Shown here piece after piece: positions 27,824 to 37,367 of a DNA stretch of 57,913 nucleotides; within the stretch, counting starts at the first letter, position 1, and each line of letters begins with the position of its first letter. A program made the translations under genes and the position numbers. Below the pieces are notes generated by a model. It was not told the origin of the DNA and searched no databases. It saw only the letters and a list, made by a program, of their open reading frames with translations. The stretch comes from Bacteroidales bacterium (GTDB lineage: Bacteria > Bacteroidota > Bacteroidia > Bacteroidales > Marinilabiliaceae): NCBI GenBank assembly GCA_024401295.1, contig JAKSLG010000016.1, positions 1-57,913 of the forward strand, given 5' to 3'.

Positions 27824-27853
27824 CGGCATCGGATTTTGTCCGGTGCCGTTTTT
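27824..27853 (+). terminator. Terminator after receptor operon
   Basis: Nine-pair stem CGGCATCGG/CCGGTGCCG (27824-27832 with 27840-27848, one G-U) followed by five T. Confidence 0.8.
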
Positions 27854-27943
27854 GTTTGCTGGCGATAAGCTGAAAAAAAGTGCTGCAGAAGGACGATTTT
27901 GAATTTTTATCTTTCTTTTTAAGACAAACTGAAAGAAAATTCG

Positions 27944-27951
27944 TAATTTTG
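27944..27951 (+). promoter_or_regulatory. -7 box of ppnP promoter
   Basis: TAATTTTG matches TAnnTTTG, 29 bases before the ATG. No TTTG is seen at the -33 distance. Confidence 0.5.
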
Positions 27952-27980
27952 CCTACAAATTAACATCAAAACAGTGTATC

Positions 27981-28262
27981 ATGTTTAAGACTAATGAGTA
28001 TTTCAATGGCGACGTTGTTTCGATGTCGCTCAATAGTGCAGAAGGAAAGGCTACAGTCGGCATCATGGCTGCAGGTGAATATGAATTCGGAACTTCGACA
28101 GTTGAGATTATGACTGTTATCTCGGGCGAGTTGACAATCCAGCAGCCTGGCGAGAGTGAGTGGAAGACTTACAAGAAGTTTGAGTCGTTCGTTGTTGCGA
28201 AGGATGTCAAGTACAAGGTAAAATGCAGCCAGGACACTCCTTATTTGTGTCTTTACAAGTAA
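27981..28262 (+). CDS. ppnP: Pyrimidine/purine nucleoside phosphorylase (DUF1255/PpnP)
   Basis: 93-residue cupin. Matches PpnP along its length: TNEYFNGDVVSM at the start, GEYEFGTSTVEIMTVISGELTI in the middle, PYLCLYK at the end. Only about one turn of loop differs from the E. coli protein. PpnP phosphorolyses several nucleosides to base and ribose 1-phosphate. Monocistronic, with its own -7 box and terminators. Confidence 0.92.
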   Translation: MFKTNEYFNGDVVSMSLNSAEGKATVGIMAAGEYEFGTSTVEIMTVISGELTIQQPGESEWKTYKKFESFVVAKDVKYKVKCSQDTPYLCLYK

Positions 28263-28275
28263 ATAAAAAGCATAG

Positions 28276-28331
28276 GGCTCTTTATGAGAGCCGAAACAGG
28301 AGAGAATTGCGAAAGCGGTTCTCTCTTTTTT
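28276..28331 (+). terminator. Double hairpin terminator after ppnP
   Basis: A 6-bp hairpin GGCTCT/AGAGCC (28276-28292), then an 11-pair stem with GAAA tetraloop (28300-28325) followed by TTTTTT. Confidence 0.8.
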
Positions 28332-28345
28332 ATGGGAAGAGAGCC

Positions 28346-28449
28346 CAAAGCGGGGCTGGTCCAACGGCGTTTGACGGAGCGGAGAGGGCCAGTGAGGGGG
28401 GAGCGAGAGTGCCGCCATGCGGCCGAAGCGAGGGGGAGACTTCCCCCAC
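28346..28449. repeat. GC-rich dispersed repeat, copy A
   Basis: A ~104-base GC-rich block that recurs in the same orientation at 33266-33370. The best-kept parts are a GCGGAGAGGGCCAGTGAGGG stretch and a right part containing GCGGCCGAAGCGAGG and the palindrome GGGGGAGACTTCCCCC. It stands out from the AT-rich gaps around it. Confidence 0.75.
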
Positions 28450-28464
28450 ACGCAAAAAAAAGAT

Positions 28465-29229
28465 TTATTCGAAGTATGTTATTTCGCGGCGTGCGATTTC
28501 GACTGGCGTGCCGTCTTTGTATGTTGTCCGGACTGTCCAGTCGCCTTGTGTGTTTGTTTCGTATTCGAATGTGAATGTTTCTTTGCTGCCGGCTTTTTCG
28601 ATGGTCATTTTTGTCGGGAGCTTCTTGAAGCCGTAGGAGAAAGTTGTTGAAGATGTGACGTCGCCGCGTCGGGTGACGTTGACGAGATATCCTTGTTTGT
28701 TGTATTCGTAGCGTGTTTCGACTGATTCACCGTCGGTGTTGTAGCTTTCGCTGACAGAGGACCATGTTTGTGTATGGCTGATTTCGGAAGTGCTGATTGT
28801 CAATCCCATGGCGTCGGTGAGTCTCATTCGAGCGCAAAATCCGTCGGCTGTGTAGGCGTAGAGTGTCTGAAGCTGTCGCTGTCCCTGTGCGTCGAGATGT
28901 GTGCTGACGTAGAGGTTACTGTCGCGATACTGATAGAGCGTTCCGCGGAGTTTGTTGCCGTCGGCGTCGAAGCTGCGTTCGCTTTCGAGCTGTCCGATGG
29001 CGTTGTAGTTGCGCTCGACGGATTCGAGGAATTCGCCTTGCTGTATGACGTGGCGCGAGAAATCGACGACGTATGTAGATGTGCGAATGGTTTGCACATT
29101 GGTTGAAAGGCCCTGTGCCTGGCGGCATGTCATGCCGATCGGCTCAACTCCGGCTTGTGGGAATTGGGCGAAGGCAGAGATGGCTGCGAGTGCGGCAATG
29201 AGCAGTATGTTGATACGTGATGCAATCAT
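28465..29229 (-). CDS. Secreted protein with RHS/YD-like repeats
   Basis: 254 residues with signal peptide 1-21 (ISAFA-Q). The mature part repeats short strands of the form YxxxGxLxxxxxYxxxG (YNAIGQLESERSFDADGNK, YEYNKQGYLVNVTRRGD), as in YD/RHS or wapA-type beta-repeat proteins, but far too short for a toxin-encapsulating shell. No enzymatic motif. The ATG at 29227-29229 is preferred because it starts the signal peptide and follows the promoter at 29251-29282. It is divergent from uvrA. Role unknown. Confidence 0.78.
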   Translation of the reverse strand: MIASRINILLIAALAAISAFAQFPQAGVEPIGMTCRQAQGLSTNVQTIRTSTYVVDFSRHVIQQGEFLESVERNYNAIGQLESERSFDADGNKLRGTLYQYRDSNLYVSTHLDAQGQRQLQTLYAYTADGFCARMRLTDAMGLTISTSEISHTQTWSSVSESYNTDGESVETRYEYNKQGYLVNVTRRGDVTSSTTFSYGFKKLPTKMTIEKAGSKETFTFEYETNTQGDWTVRTTYKDGTPVEIARREITYFE

Positions 29230-29250
29230 GTCGGGAAAAGTTTGACTACG

Positions 29251-29282
29251 CAAAATAAAGCAACGCTGGGCAGAAAAACAAA
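29251..29282 (-). promoter_or_regulatory. Promoter of secreted YD-like protein
   Basis: Minus-strand TTTG (29279-29282), 20 bases, TTATTTTG (29251-29258), one mismatch from TAnnTTTG; 21 bases before the ATG. Confidence 0.5.
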
Positions 29283-29291
29283 CATAATTAC

Positions 29292-29299
29292 TAATTTTG
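29292..29299 (+). promoter_or_regulatory. -7 box of uvrA promoter
   Basis: TAATTTTG, 22 bases before the uvrA ATG. No LexA-type dyad was recognised near it. Confidence 0.5.
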
Positions 29300-29321
29300 C
29301 AGTTGATTTTTCGCCAACGAC

Positions 29322-32192
29322 ATGAACAAAGAAACGAAGGAAAGCAATCTTGACCAAATTAGTTCGCAAGAAGATGTCATTCAAATATTTGGCGCACGCG
29401 AACATAATCTGAAAAATATAGACCTGACAATTCCGCGCAACAGCCTTGTTGTCTTTACCGGAATGAGCGGTAGCGGCAAGTCGTCGCTTGCTTTCGACAC
29501 GATATATGCCGAAGGACAGCGCAGGTATATTGAGACGTTTTCGGCATATGCACGTCAGTTTCTGGGTGGAGGTCAGCGTCCGAATGTTGACAAGATTACA
29601 GGCTTGAGCCCTGTTATCTCGATTGAGCAAAAGACGACGAACAACAACCCTCGTTCGACTGTCGGCACCGTGACTGAAGTGTATGATTTTTTCCGTTTGC
29701 TCTATGCCCGCGCAGGTGTTGCATATAGCTATGAGACTGGCGAAAAGATGGTTAAATATACCGAGGATCAGATTGTTAATCTCATTCTCGAATCATATTC
29801 GGCCAGGAGGGTTTACCTTCTGGCGCCAATGGTCAGAGGCCGCAAGGGCCATTACAAGGAAGTCTTTGAACAGATACGCAAACGCGGATATCTATATGCA
29901 CGTGTTGACGGCGAGATCTGCGAGGTAACACATGGCATGAAGCTCGACCGATACAAGAATCACTTCATCGAGCTGATGGTTGACAAGTTGCGCGTTGACG
30001 ACACAGACATCAAGCGTCTGAAACAGTCTGTGGAACTGGCTCTCAACATCGGAAAAGGCATCATGATGATCGTTGATGCGGATGACAAAGAGGGGAATCC
30101 GCGTTTCTTCAGTCGTCTGCTGATGTGCCCGACAACGGGCATATCATATGCTGAACCGGCACCACACAATTTCTCGTTCAACTCACCTCAGGGTGCTTGC
30201 CCGAAGTGCAAAGGCATTGGCCACCTGACACAGATTGACATTGAAAAAATCATTCCAGATACATCGAAATCGATTGCAGACGGAGCCATCGAACCTATTG
30301 GCAAAGTACGCAACACATTGATTTTCGCCCAACTTGAGGCTATCGTAGAAAAATATGACTGCACACTGAAGACACCTGTGCGTGACCTGCCAGAAGAGGC
30401 CATGGACACGATTCTCTATGGCACGACAGAGCGCTTGACGCTGAAGAACGAGAGCGGACTGTCGAACAACTTCTACCCTACTTTCGACGGCATCATAACA
30501 TATATCGATTCAATCCAGGAATCGACAACGTCGATGAAAGAAAAGAAGTGGGCTACACAGTTTGCACGTGAAATCGTATGTCCGGAATGTGGCGGTCAAC
30601 GATTGAACCGCGAAGCATTGCACTTCAAAATTGACGGCAAGAACATTGCCGAAGTGGCCGAAATGGACATACAGCAACTGTCGGAATGGCTTGAAAATCT
30701 TGAAGACAGACTCGACAGCCGTCAACAGGCAATTGCCCACGAAGTGTTGAAAGAGATACGCAGCCGCATCGGCTTCCTGCTCGATGTCGGACTTAACTAT
30801 CTTTCGATGAACCGCAGCGCGCAGACGCTTTCGGGTGGCGAGAGTCAGCGCATCAGACTGGCTACACAGATCGGCTCGCAACTGGTCAATGTGCTTTACA
30901 TCCTTGACGAGCCAAGCATCGGCCTACATCAACGCGACAATGTCCGACTGATTGACTCGCTCAAGAAGTTGCGAGACACGGGCAATAGCGTAATCGTTGT
31001 GGAACACGATCGCGATATGATGATGGAGGCAGACTATATCGTTGACGTAGGTCCAGGAGCAGGCAGACATGGCGGCCACATCGTTGCTCACGGAAAGCCT
31101 CAGGAATTTCTGAAAACAGAGACGATGACTGCGCAATATCTGCGTGGCATACGCGCCATTGAAGTGCCGAAAGAGCGACGCAAAGGAAGCGGCAAGACAT
31201 TGACACTCAAGGGATGCAAAGGCAACAACCTAAAAAATGTAAACGTCAATTTCCCGCTCGGGACTCTCATTTGCATGACGGGCGTCAGCGGAAGCGGAAA
31301 GTCAACACTCATCAACGAGACGCTCTACCCTCTTCTGAGCCAGCGTTTCTATCGTTCGCTCAAGGACCCGATGCCATACGAAAGTGCTGAGGGACTGGAG
31401 TTTGTCGATAAGGTTGTGGCTGTTGATCAATCGCCAATAGGCAGGACACCTCGCTCCAATCCGGCGACATATACAGGTCTTTTCGACGATATAAGAAAGC
31501 TGTTTGCAGAACTGCCAGAGTCAAAGCTACGCAACTACAAAAACGGACGTTTCTCATTCAACGTGAGTGGCGGACGATGCGAGACCTGCAAAGGCGGCGG
31601 AGTACAAGTGATTGAAATGAGCCTTTTGCCTGACGTGATGGTCGAATGTCCGACATGCCGAGGCAAGCGATACAATCGCGAGACGCTTGAGGTACGTTTC
31701 AAGGGAAAGTCGATTGGCGATGTTCTCCAGATGACCATCAACATGGCTGCAGAATTTTTCCAGAATATTCCAAGCATATACAACAAACTCAGCACCTTAC
31801 AGAGTGTCGGCCTGGGATATATCACACTCGGCCAGCCATCGACGACGCTTTCGGGCGGCGAGAGCCAACGCGTGAAACTGGCTACCGAACTGGCTCGAAA
31901 AGATACGGGCAACACAGTCTATCTGCTCGATGAACCGACAACAGGCTTGCATTTTGAGGATATCAGAATCTTGATGGATGTCATCAATAAACTCGTTGAC
32001 AAAGGCAACACGGTAATCGTCATTGAGCATAATCTTGACGTCATAAAAATGGCAGACTACATCATTGACATGGGACCAGAAGGTGGTCGAAATGGCGGCG
32101 AAGTGGTTGCATGCGGAACGCCGGAAGAGATTGTCAAACAGAAGAGCGGCTTCACGTGGAAATTTCTGCGCGACGAGTTGAAAGATAAGTAG
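29322..32192 (+). CDS. uvrA: Excinuclease ABC subunit A
   Basis: 956-residue damage-recognition ATPase of nucleotide excision repair; it loads UvrB at lesions. Two ABC modules: Walker [11 protein letters not shown] at 47-56 and [10 protein letters not shown] near 653-662, each followed by an LSGGESQR signature (around 505 and 845) and LLDEP-type Walker B. Zinc pairs CPKCKG, CPECGG, CETCKG and CPTCRG are intact. Length is typical. The ECF sigma gene starts 3 bases after its stop, so the two are probably co-translated. Confidence 0.97.
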   Translation: MNKETKESNLDQISSQEDVIQIFGAREHNLKNIDLTIPRNSLVVFTGMSGSGKSSLAFDTIYAEGQRRYIETFSAYARQFLGGGQRPNVDKITGLSPVISIEQKTTNNNPRSTVGTVTEVYDFFRLLYARAGVAYSYETGEKMVKYTEDQIVNLILESYSARRVYLLAPMVRGRKGHYKEVFEQIRKRGYLYARVDGEICEVTHGMKLDRYKNHFIELMVDKLRVDDTDIKRLKQSVELALNIGKGIMMIVDADDKEGNPRFFSRLLMCPTTGISYAEPAPHNFSFNSPQGACPKCKGIGHLTQIDIEKIIPDTSKSIADGAIEPIGKVRNTLIFAQLEAIVEKYDCTLKTPVRDLPEEAMDTILYGTTERLTLKNESGLSNNFYPTFDGIITYIDSIQESTTSMKEKKWATQFAREIVCPECGGQRLNREALHFKIDGKNIAEVAEMDIQQLSEWLENLEDRLDSRQQAIAHEVLKEIRSRIGFLLDVGLNYLSMNRSAQTLSGGESQRIRLATQIGSQLVNVLYILDEPSIGLHQRDNVRLIDSLKKLRDTGNSVIVVEHDRDMMMEADYIVDVGPGAGRHGGHIVAHGKPQEFLKTETMTAQYLRGIRAIEVPKERRKGSGKTLTLKGCKGNNLKNVNVNFPLGTLICMTGVSGSGKSTLINETLYPLLSQRFYRSLKDPMPYESAEGLEFVDKVVAVDQSPIGRTPRSNPATYTGLFDDIRKLFAELPESKLRNYKNGRFSFNVSGGRCETCKGGGVQVIEMSLLPDVMVECPTCRGKRYNRETLEVRFKGKSIGDVLQMTINMAAEFFQNIPSIYNKLSTLQSVGLGYITLGQPSTTLSGGESQRVKLATELARKDTGNTVYLLDEPTTGLHFEDIRILMDVINKLVDKGNTVIVIEHNLDVIKMADYIIDMGPEGGRNGGEVVACGTPEEIVKQKSGFTWKFLRDELKDK

Positions 32193-32195
32193 GCG

Positions 32196-32786
32196 ATGAC
32201 CATCAGCGAGGCATTAAATTTCATTAAATCAGAAAGTTCTGAACGAGCATTCCGTTTCATTTTTGACACGCAATATGAAAGGATGTTCCGCACGGCCTTT
32301 TTCTATACAAAAGACGATGAGATGGCTCGCGAAGTGGTGCTTGACGTTTTTGCATCGATATGGAATAGACGGCAGACATTGATCATCCCAAAGGATTTTG
32401 GTGCCTACTGCTTTATTGCGGTGAAGAATATGGCTCTCAACCTTATCAAGAAAAACCCGTTGTCTGCCCACGAAGAATTGCCGCAGAACATGATGGCAGA
32501 CGGAAGCAATCCTGAACAACAGATTATTGACGAAGAGATTTTTGAGCATTACGAAAAGGTGCTTTACGGGTTGCCCGATCGTTGCCGTGAGATTTTCATA
32601 ATGGCAAGAGAGGACGGAATGTCGTATGCTGAAATAGCAGAGAAACTGAATATCAGCACAAAAACCGTTGATGCACAATTGCAAAAGGCGACGAAGCTGA
32701 TTCGCAGCCAGATGGAAGATTTTGTCAGGGGAAATGCAGATGGCAGCCATTCGGTGAATGCTTTCTGCTTGTTTTTTGCATTTTAA
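32196..32786 (+). CDS. ECF RNA polymerase sigma-70 factor (Bacteroidetes family)
   Basis: 196 residues. Region 2 spans about 18-75 (FRFIFDTQYERMFRTAFFYTKDDEMAREVVLDVFASIWNRR pattern); region 4 spans about 122-172 (LPDRCREIFIMAREDGMSYAEIAEKLNISTKTVDAQLQKA pattern). The hydrophobic C-terminal tail is common in these Bacteroidetes sigmas. Such factors normally pair with a FecR anti-sigma and an STN-type TonB receptor. Here no FecR follows directly; a repeat-filled gap lies between it and the receptor at 33461, and a truncated FecR-like gene appears 4.6 kb further on. Coupling to uvrA is unusual. Confidence 0.9.
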   Translation: MTISEALNFIKSESSERAFRFIFDTQYERMFRTAFFYTKDDEMAREVVLDVFASIWNRRQTLIIPKDFGAYCFIAVKNMALNLIKKNPLSAHEELPQNMMADGSNPEQQIIDEEIFEHYEKVLYGLPDRCREIFIMAREDGMSYAEIAEKLNISTKTVDAQLQKATKLIRSQMEDFVRGNADGSHSVNAFCLFFAF

Positions 32787-32818
32787 TCTTGAATCGAAGA
32801 TTGACCGATCTGACTCCT

Positions 32819-32847
32819 GTTCGGCGTAGGCAGAGCCAACGCCGAAC
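32819..32847. repeat. GTTCGGCG hairpin element, copy 1
   Basis: Thirteen-position stem with one A-A mismatch and an AGA loop, 33 bases after the sigma gene. Related copies occur at 33213-33242 (close to its reverse complement) and 41533-41561. Confidence 0.75.
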
Positions 32848-32871
32848 ATTTTAGCGGCTGGCTTTGTCATG

Positions 32872-32998
32872 TCTTCATTTTCTCTGTACCGCTCAGAGAA
32901 ACGAAGCAAAAGAGAGCTCGTCGCCGGCATTTTTTTTCATGAGCCTTCTCTTCATTTCTTTTCTGTCCGTCAGAAAAGAAACCGAAGCAAAGAAAAGA
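32872..32998. repeat. Two related hairpin units
   Basis: Each unit starts TCTTCATTT, folds (TTCTCTG/CAGAGAA at 32880-32900; TTCTTTTCTG/CAGAAAAGAA at 32956-32980) and ends with a CGAAGCAAA-type word and an AG-rich stretch. The two have different stem sequences but full pairing. Confidence 0.65.
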
Positions 32999-33212
32999 CT
33001 CTGCCGCAGCACTTCCGTGCCTAAGATTTCTGCTGCGAGCCTACGACCGCTAAAACGCCTCGCTCCGCTCGTTGAACGGCACCGGTCGTTTAACGGCTCT
33101 CCGGGCGAAATCTTTTAACGGCACTCCACTGAGGCGGCATTTTTTCTCTTGATGTTCTTCACAGGCTCAAGGCGACTTTTTCGCGTGAGGGGCATTCTTA
33201 AGTTATAAGTTT

Positions 33213-33242
33213 GTTCGGCGTTGGCAGGAGCCTACGCCGAAC
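33213..33242. repeat. GTTCGGCG hairpin element, copy 2
   Basis: Thirteen-position stem with one T-T mismatch at the position where copy 1 has A-A; loop AGGA. Confidence 0.75.
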
Positions 33243-33265
33243 ATTTGAGGCAAACGGGAGATGGG

Positions 33266-33370
33266 CAAAGGTGGGGCGGATCCAACGGCGGATGGCGAAG
33301 CGGAGAGGGCCAGTGAGGGGGGAGCGAAAGTGACGCGCAGCGGCCGAAGCGAGGGGGAGACTTCCCCCAC
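33266..33370. repeat. GC-rich dispersed repeat, copy B
   Basis: Second copy of the block at 28346-28449, same orientation. The central and right-hand parts are almost identical and the left third is diverged. Confidence 0.75.
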
Positions 33371-33460
33371 CCCAAAGAAAAAATTGAAAATTTATTGTTT
33401 TGGAATAGGGAGTTTTTGATTTTGGGATGTCTTTATGGGCAAACAAGGTAAAGAAACACA

Positions 33461-36256
33461 ATGAAAAAAAGAATTGCATTAATCGTATTATCTTTCATTT
33501 CTGTAATGGCGTGGGCACAGGAGATCAGCCTGAGCCTGCATGACGCGACGCTTGAGGATTTCGTAAAAGCTGTTCAAGAGAAGACGCAATATACTTTTGT
33601 CTATGGCCAAGACATTGTGCTGAAGAGCAATGTGAACATTGATGTCAAGAATGCTTCGCTCGATGATATTCTGAGCAGGCTCCTTACGCCTCGCGGCATT
33701 GCATACAGCATTAAGGGACAACATGTTACGCTGACAAAAAAGGGCGGCGCAGATATTCAGAACGGGAGTAAGACTTTTACGCTGAGCGGCTATGTGAAGG
33801 ACAGCAGTTCGCGCGAGACGCTGATTGGCGCGACGGTCTATTCGACGGAGACGCATAAAGGTGCGGTGACCAATGCATACGGTTTTTTCTCGCTCACGCT
33901 GCCGGAGGGAATCGGCAATATTGTGTGCTCATACATAGGCTATGAGCAGCAGAAACATAGCATAAACCTGAAGGAGGATCTGATGATGACTTTCGACCTT
34001 GTTGCGGACAACAAGATTGAGGAGGTTGTCGTAGAAGCCGATCGCCCTGAGACGGGAACAGCCAGCAGCCGAACGGGAGCGATGACCATACCGGTCGAGA
34101 TGATAAGCAAACAGCCTTCCCTGCTGGGTGAGCCTGACGTGCTGAAAGCAATACAGTCGATGCCGGGAGTGCAGCGCGGCATGGCAGGCACGAGCGGCGT
34201 GCACGTCAGAGGTGGCAGTCCGGACCAGAACCTATATCTGCTGGATGGAGTGCCGATGTATAACATCGACCATGTGTTGGGATTCATGTCGGCTTTCACG
34301 CCTGATGCGGTCAAGCATGTCGATTTCTATAAGGCTTCGTTTCCAGCCCGCTATGGCGGACGTCTCTCTTCGGTCATCGACGTACGTACAAAAGACGGCG
34401 ACATGCACAGCTACCATGGCATGGCCCAGATAGGCACGTTGTCAAGCCATCTGTCGATCGAAGGTCCGATAAAGGAGGACAGGACATCGTTCATCGTGAG
34501 TGCGCGACGCAGCTATTTCGACCTTATTGCGGCACCAATAATGAAAGCACAAGAGCCCGACATCAGCATGTTCAAGCTGAATTTCTATGACATCAACGCA
34601 AAAGTAAACCACATATTCAGCGACAGGGACCGCATCTATGCCTCGTTCTATATGGGACGCGACGTACTCGGAACAGGAGAGAAATCGAAAGAGAAGAACA
34701 GATTTGACGAATTTGAAAACGAGAGCAAAAGCCTGTTCGAAACAGACATGAGATGGGGAAACACGCTAGGGAGCCTGAGATGGAACCACATCTTCAATCC
34801 GAAACTGTTCAGCAACGCTACTTTGGCTTTCAACAGGTTCAACTTCTCTGTCAAAATCGAAGACATGACGTCGACATCATACACGTCGCTTGGCTACTAC
34901 GACGAGAACAACATCTTCCACAAGCACGAACAGCCATACACGACAGCCGAGACCACCCGCTTCAAATCGGACATCAACAGCGGCATCGACGACCTCACCG
35001 GAATCATGGACTTCGACTACCATCCGACATCGCACCACCACGTGAAGTTCGGAGGCCAGTACATTTTCCACAATTTCCGTCCTAACATAAGTACTTCGAA
35101 CTCATACTCGTCAAACAACGACACTACCGTCAACGACAAATTCAAGAACCATGACAACAAGGCCATAGGCAACGAGTTTGACCTCTACGCAGATGACGAC
35201 ATGAGCATTGGCGACAAGTGGCAGATGTCGGCCGGCATCCACGCTACCCTCTTCGCCGTGAAAGGCAAGATGTACAGAAGCCTCGAGCCTCGCCTTTCGG
35301 CAGCCTATCAGATAGCCCGCGGATGGCGAGTAAAGGGATCGTACGCCATGATGCATCAATACGTCCATCTGCTGCAGTCGGCACCTATATCGTTGCCATC
35401 CAACCTCTGGGTTCCTATCGACAAGAACGTAAAGCCTATGGTGTCAAACCTGTTTTCCATAGGCGCAAGCAGCAGCGCACTCAGCGGATGGGAATTTACG
35501 CTTGAGGCATACTACAAGGAGATGCGCCACATACTCGACTACAAGGACGGCGAAGAGTTCAGCGGCAGCAACAGGAACTGGCAGGAGCTCGTGGCCGAAG
35601 GCCGCGGTCGCTCGAGAGGCATAGAGCTGTCTGCACGACGCATTGTCGGCAAGACAACTGGAGCCGTGAGCTACACCATTTCCAAGACCGACAGAAAATT
35701 CGGACATCGCATCAACGCCGGCAAATGGTTCCCATATAAATTCGACCGCCGACACACAGCCGACATCATCGTCATGCACAAGATAAACGACAGGATTGAC
35801 GTCGCGGCAACATGGAACATCATGTCGGGATCGTATGAGACGGTGGCAAAGCAACGCATAATGCTGCCAATGCCACAAAACAACATATATTCCAGATACG
35901 CCGACACACAACACATAAGCTATGACGAGTACGACTACTTTGACAGCCGCAACAATTACAGGCTCAAGCCTTCGCACCAGCTCGACCTGAGCGTCAATTT
36001 CCACAAGCAGCTGAAGCATTTTTCGCGCACAATCAACGTCAGCATCATCAATGCATATAACCACCACAACCAAGACATGGTGCGTGCCGAACGCGAAAGG
36101 AAACACAGAGAAGAGCCGATGGCAGAAGACGACCCGAACTACATCGTTGGAGGAACAGATAACTACACGGTCGTCGACGAGGGATACAAAACGACTCTCT
36201 ACCAGACATCAATCATCCCGATCATGCCATCGATTTCCTACACATTACATTTCTAA
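33461..36256 (+). CDS. STN-domain TonB-dependent receptor, module 1
   Basis: 931 residues. Signal peptide 1-19 (AWA-Q); STN signalling domain about 20-95, which in FecA-type systems contacts a FecR anti-sigma in the periplasm; carboxypeptidase-regulatory-like Ig domain about 107-190 (SGYVKDSSSRETLIGATVYS pattern); plug about 205-330 (GVHVRGGSPDQNLYLLDGVPMYN pattern); then the barrel to the terminal F931 (YTLHF). Partner lipoprotein gene follows after 19 bases. It is a paralogue of the receptor at 37824-40451. Likely imports a ligand captured by the DUF4249 protein and reports its presence to sigma. Ligand unknown. Confidence 0.92.
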   Translation: MKKRIALIVLSFISVMAWAQEISLSLHDATLEDFVKAVQEKTQYTFVYGQDIVLKSNVNIDVKNASLDDILSRLLTPRGIAYSIKGQHVTLTKKGGADIQNGSKTFTLSGYVKDSSSRETLIGATVYSTETHKGAVTNAYGFFSLTLPEGIGNIVCSYIGYEQQKHSINLKEDLMMTFDLVADNKIEEVVVEADRPETGTASSRTGAMTIPVEMISKQPSLLGEPDVLKAIQSMPGVQRGMAGTSGVHVRGGSPDQNLYLLDGVPMYNIDHVLGFMSAFTPDAVKHVDFYKASFPARYGGRLSSVIDVRTKDGDMHSYHGMAQIGTLSSHLSIEGPIKEDRTSFIVSARRSYFDLIAAPIMKAQEPDISMFKLNFYDINAKVNHIFSDRDRIYASFYMGRDVLGTGEKSKEKNRFDEFENESKSLFETDMRWGNTLGSLRWNHIFNPKLFSNATLAFNRFNFSVKIEDMTSTSYTSLGYYDENNIFHKHEQPYTTAETTRFKSDINSGIDDLTGIMDFDYHPTSHHHVKFGGQYIFHNFRPNISTSNSYSSNNDTTVNDKFKNHDNKAIGNEFDLYADDDMSIGDKWQMSAGIHATLFAVKGKMYRSLEPRLSAAYQIARGWRVKGSYAMMHQYVHLLQSAPISLPSNLWVPIDKNVKPMVSNLFSIGASSSALSGWEFTLEAYYKEMRHILDYKDGEEFSGSNRNWQELVAEGRGRSRGIELSARRIVGKTTGAVSYTISKTDRKFGHRINAGKWFPYKFDRRHTADIIVMHKINDRIDVAATWNIMSGSYETVAKQRIMLPMPQNNIYSRYADTQHISYDEYDYFDSRNNYRLKPSHQLDLSVNFHKQLKHFSRTINVSIINAYNHHNQDMVRAERERKHREEPMAEDDPNYIVGGTDNYTVVDEGYKTTLYQTSIIPIMPSISYTLHF

Positions 36257-36275
36257 CACATAAACGACTATCAAC

Positions 36276-37358
36276 ATGAGAAAAAACATCATATCATCAG
36301 TATTTGCAGCCTTGTCGATCATGCTATCTGCATGCGAAGAGGATCTTGGAGAGATAACATTCGACGAAGAGCCTTTGATGGTTGTCAACGCGCTCTTCGA
36401 GGCCGAGGCCGAAAGCAACGTAGCGCAGCTGAGCCTTACAGGCATTAGCGCCCCCACTTTGCTCTGCAATGCCGAAGTGGCAATATTCATCAACGGCAAG
36501 CTCACCGAAACCGTCACATCGGCAACCGACCGATACGTCATCAAGAGCCGATTCAAGGCTGGCGACAAAGTGACCATCGAGGCCACTTGCGACTCACTCG
36601 GCCTGAAGGCCAGCGCCACATGCATAGTGCCACAGCCACTGGAGATAACAAGCACGGCAACAACGATATTCAACAAGAACGTGCAAGGAGGCCGCTACGA
36701 TGCAAACTACCACATGGAGCTGTTTCGCCGCACCCTCATAAGCACCGACAACCACTCGAATGAGAATCGCTATTACCGAATGACCGTCGATGACAATACG
36801 ATGTTCTTTGGCTACCAGAACTATTCTTCGGGCGGATTGGAAGACAACGACTGGAGCATCACACGCGAATACAGCTCGAACTACTATTACAACAACGACA
36901 TGGCACTCACCGACGGACAGGCCAGCACTGGCGGAGAAGCGCACGACTTCATCGACTGGTATGAACAGGCTCCTAACAAATATGGCATATTCCGTTCAAG
37001 CTACTTTGACAATGGATGCTACACACTAAAGATTGACACCCGCTACGAATACAGAAAAGGCGAAGACTGGCTCCGGCAGACAACATTCAACGTGAGAAGC
37101 ATCACCGAAGCCGAATACAACTACATCTCCGGCCTGCAGAAACTCGAAAACTATTCCAGCGCAGGAATCGTCAACAACGCACCGATAGTCTATAGCAACA
37201 TCGAGGGCGGATGTGGAATATTTGCCATATCTACATCAACCTCGATAACATACGACGAATATAACCTCATAAGGCTCACCAAAGACGAGTTATACGAGAT
37301 AAACGACAAATACCAAGGCAATTACGCTTACACGACACAAGAAAACATCCTTAAATAG
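36276..37358 (+). CDS. DUF4249 outer-membrane lipoprotein, module 1
   Basis: 360 residues with lipobox IMLSAC (C20). An Ig-like N-terminal part follows (EEPLMVVNALFEAEAESNVAQLSLTG...AEVAIFINGKLTETVT pattern, then FKAGDKVTIEATCDSLG). DUF4249 proteins accompany STN-type TonB receptors in Bacteroidetes and probably act as ligand-binding or gating partners, in the way SusD partners SusC. Paralogue of 40456-41520. It ends 9 bases before the mini-FecR gene. Confidence 0.85.
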   Translation: MRKNIISSVFAALSIMLSACEEDLGEITFDEEPLMVVNALFEAEAESNVAQLSLTGISAPTLLCNAEVAIFINGKLTETVTSATDRYVIKSRFKAGDKVTIEATCDSLGLKASATCIVPQPLEITSTATTIFNKNVQGGRYDANYHMELFRRTLISTDNHSNENRYYRMTVDDNTMFFGYQNYSSGGLEDNDWSITREYSSNYYYNNDMALTDGQASTGGEAHDFIDWYEQAPNKYGIFRSSYFDNGCYTLKIDTRYEYRKGEDWLRQTTFNVRSITEAEYNYISGLQKLENYSSAGIVNNAPIVYSNIEGGCGIFAISTSTSITYDEYNLIRLTKDELYEINDKYQGNYAYTTQENILK

Positions 37359-37367
37359 ACCGAAGCC

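Larger units (their letters stand above)
32787..33460. other. 674-base gap built of repeats
   Basis: No gene survives here. The sequence is a mosaic of hairpin elements (32819-32847, 33213-33242), a twice-repeated hairpin unit (32872-32998), a GC-rich block with recurrent CGCTCCGCTCG and AACGGC words (33050-33140), and a dispersed repeat (33266-33370). A FecR gene would normally occupy this spot. Confidence 0.7.

Noticed and set aside
28437-28455. GGGGGAGACTTCCCCC as an intrinsic terminator
   Set aside because: No T-run on either strand next to the stem, and it belongs to a dispersed repeat.
27966-28636. Several overlapping frames of 90-160 codons on both strands around the GC-rich repeat
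   Set aside because: They arise from repeat DNA and terminators; the same Pro/Arg-rich peptides appear wherever the repeat occurs.
32864-33118. 84-codon frame in the gap after the sigma gene
   Set aside because: Lies wholly in hairpin and GC-rich repeats, with no family resemblance.
35444-36106. 220-codon minus-strand frame inside the STN receptor
   Set aside because: Val/Cys-rich shadow of the receptor reading frame.
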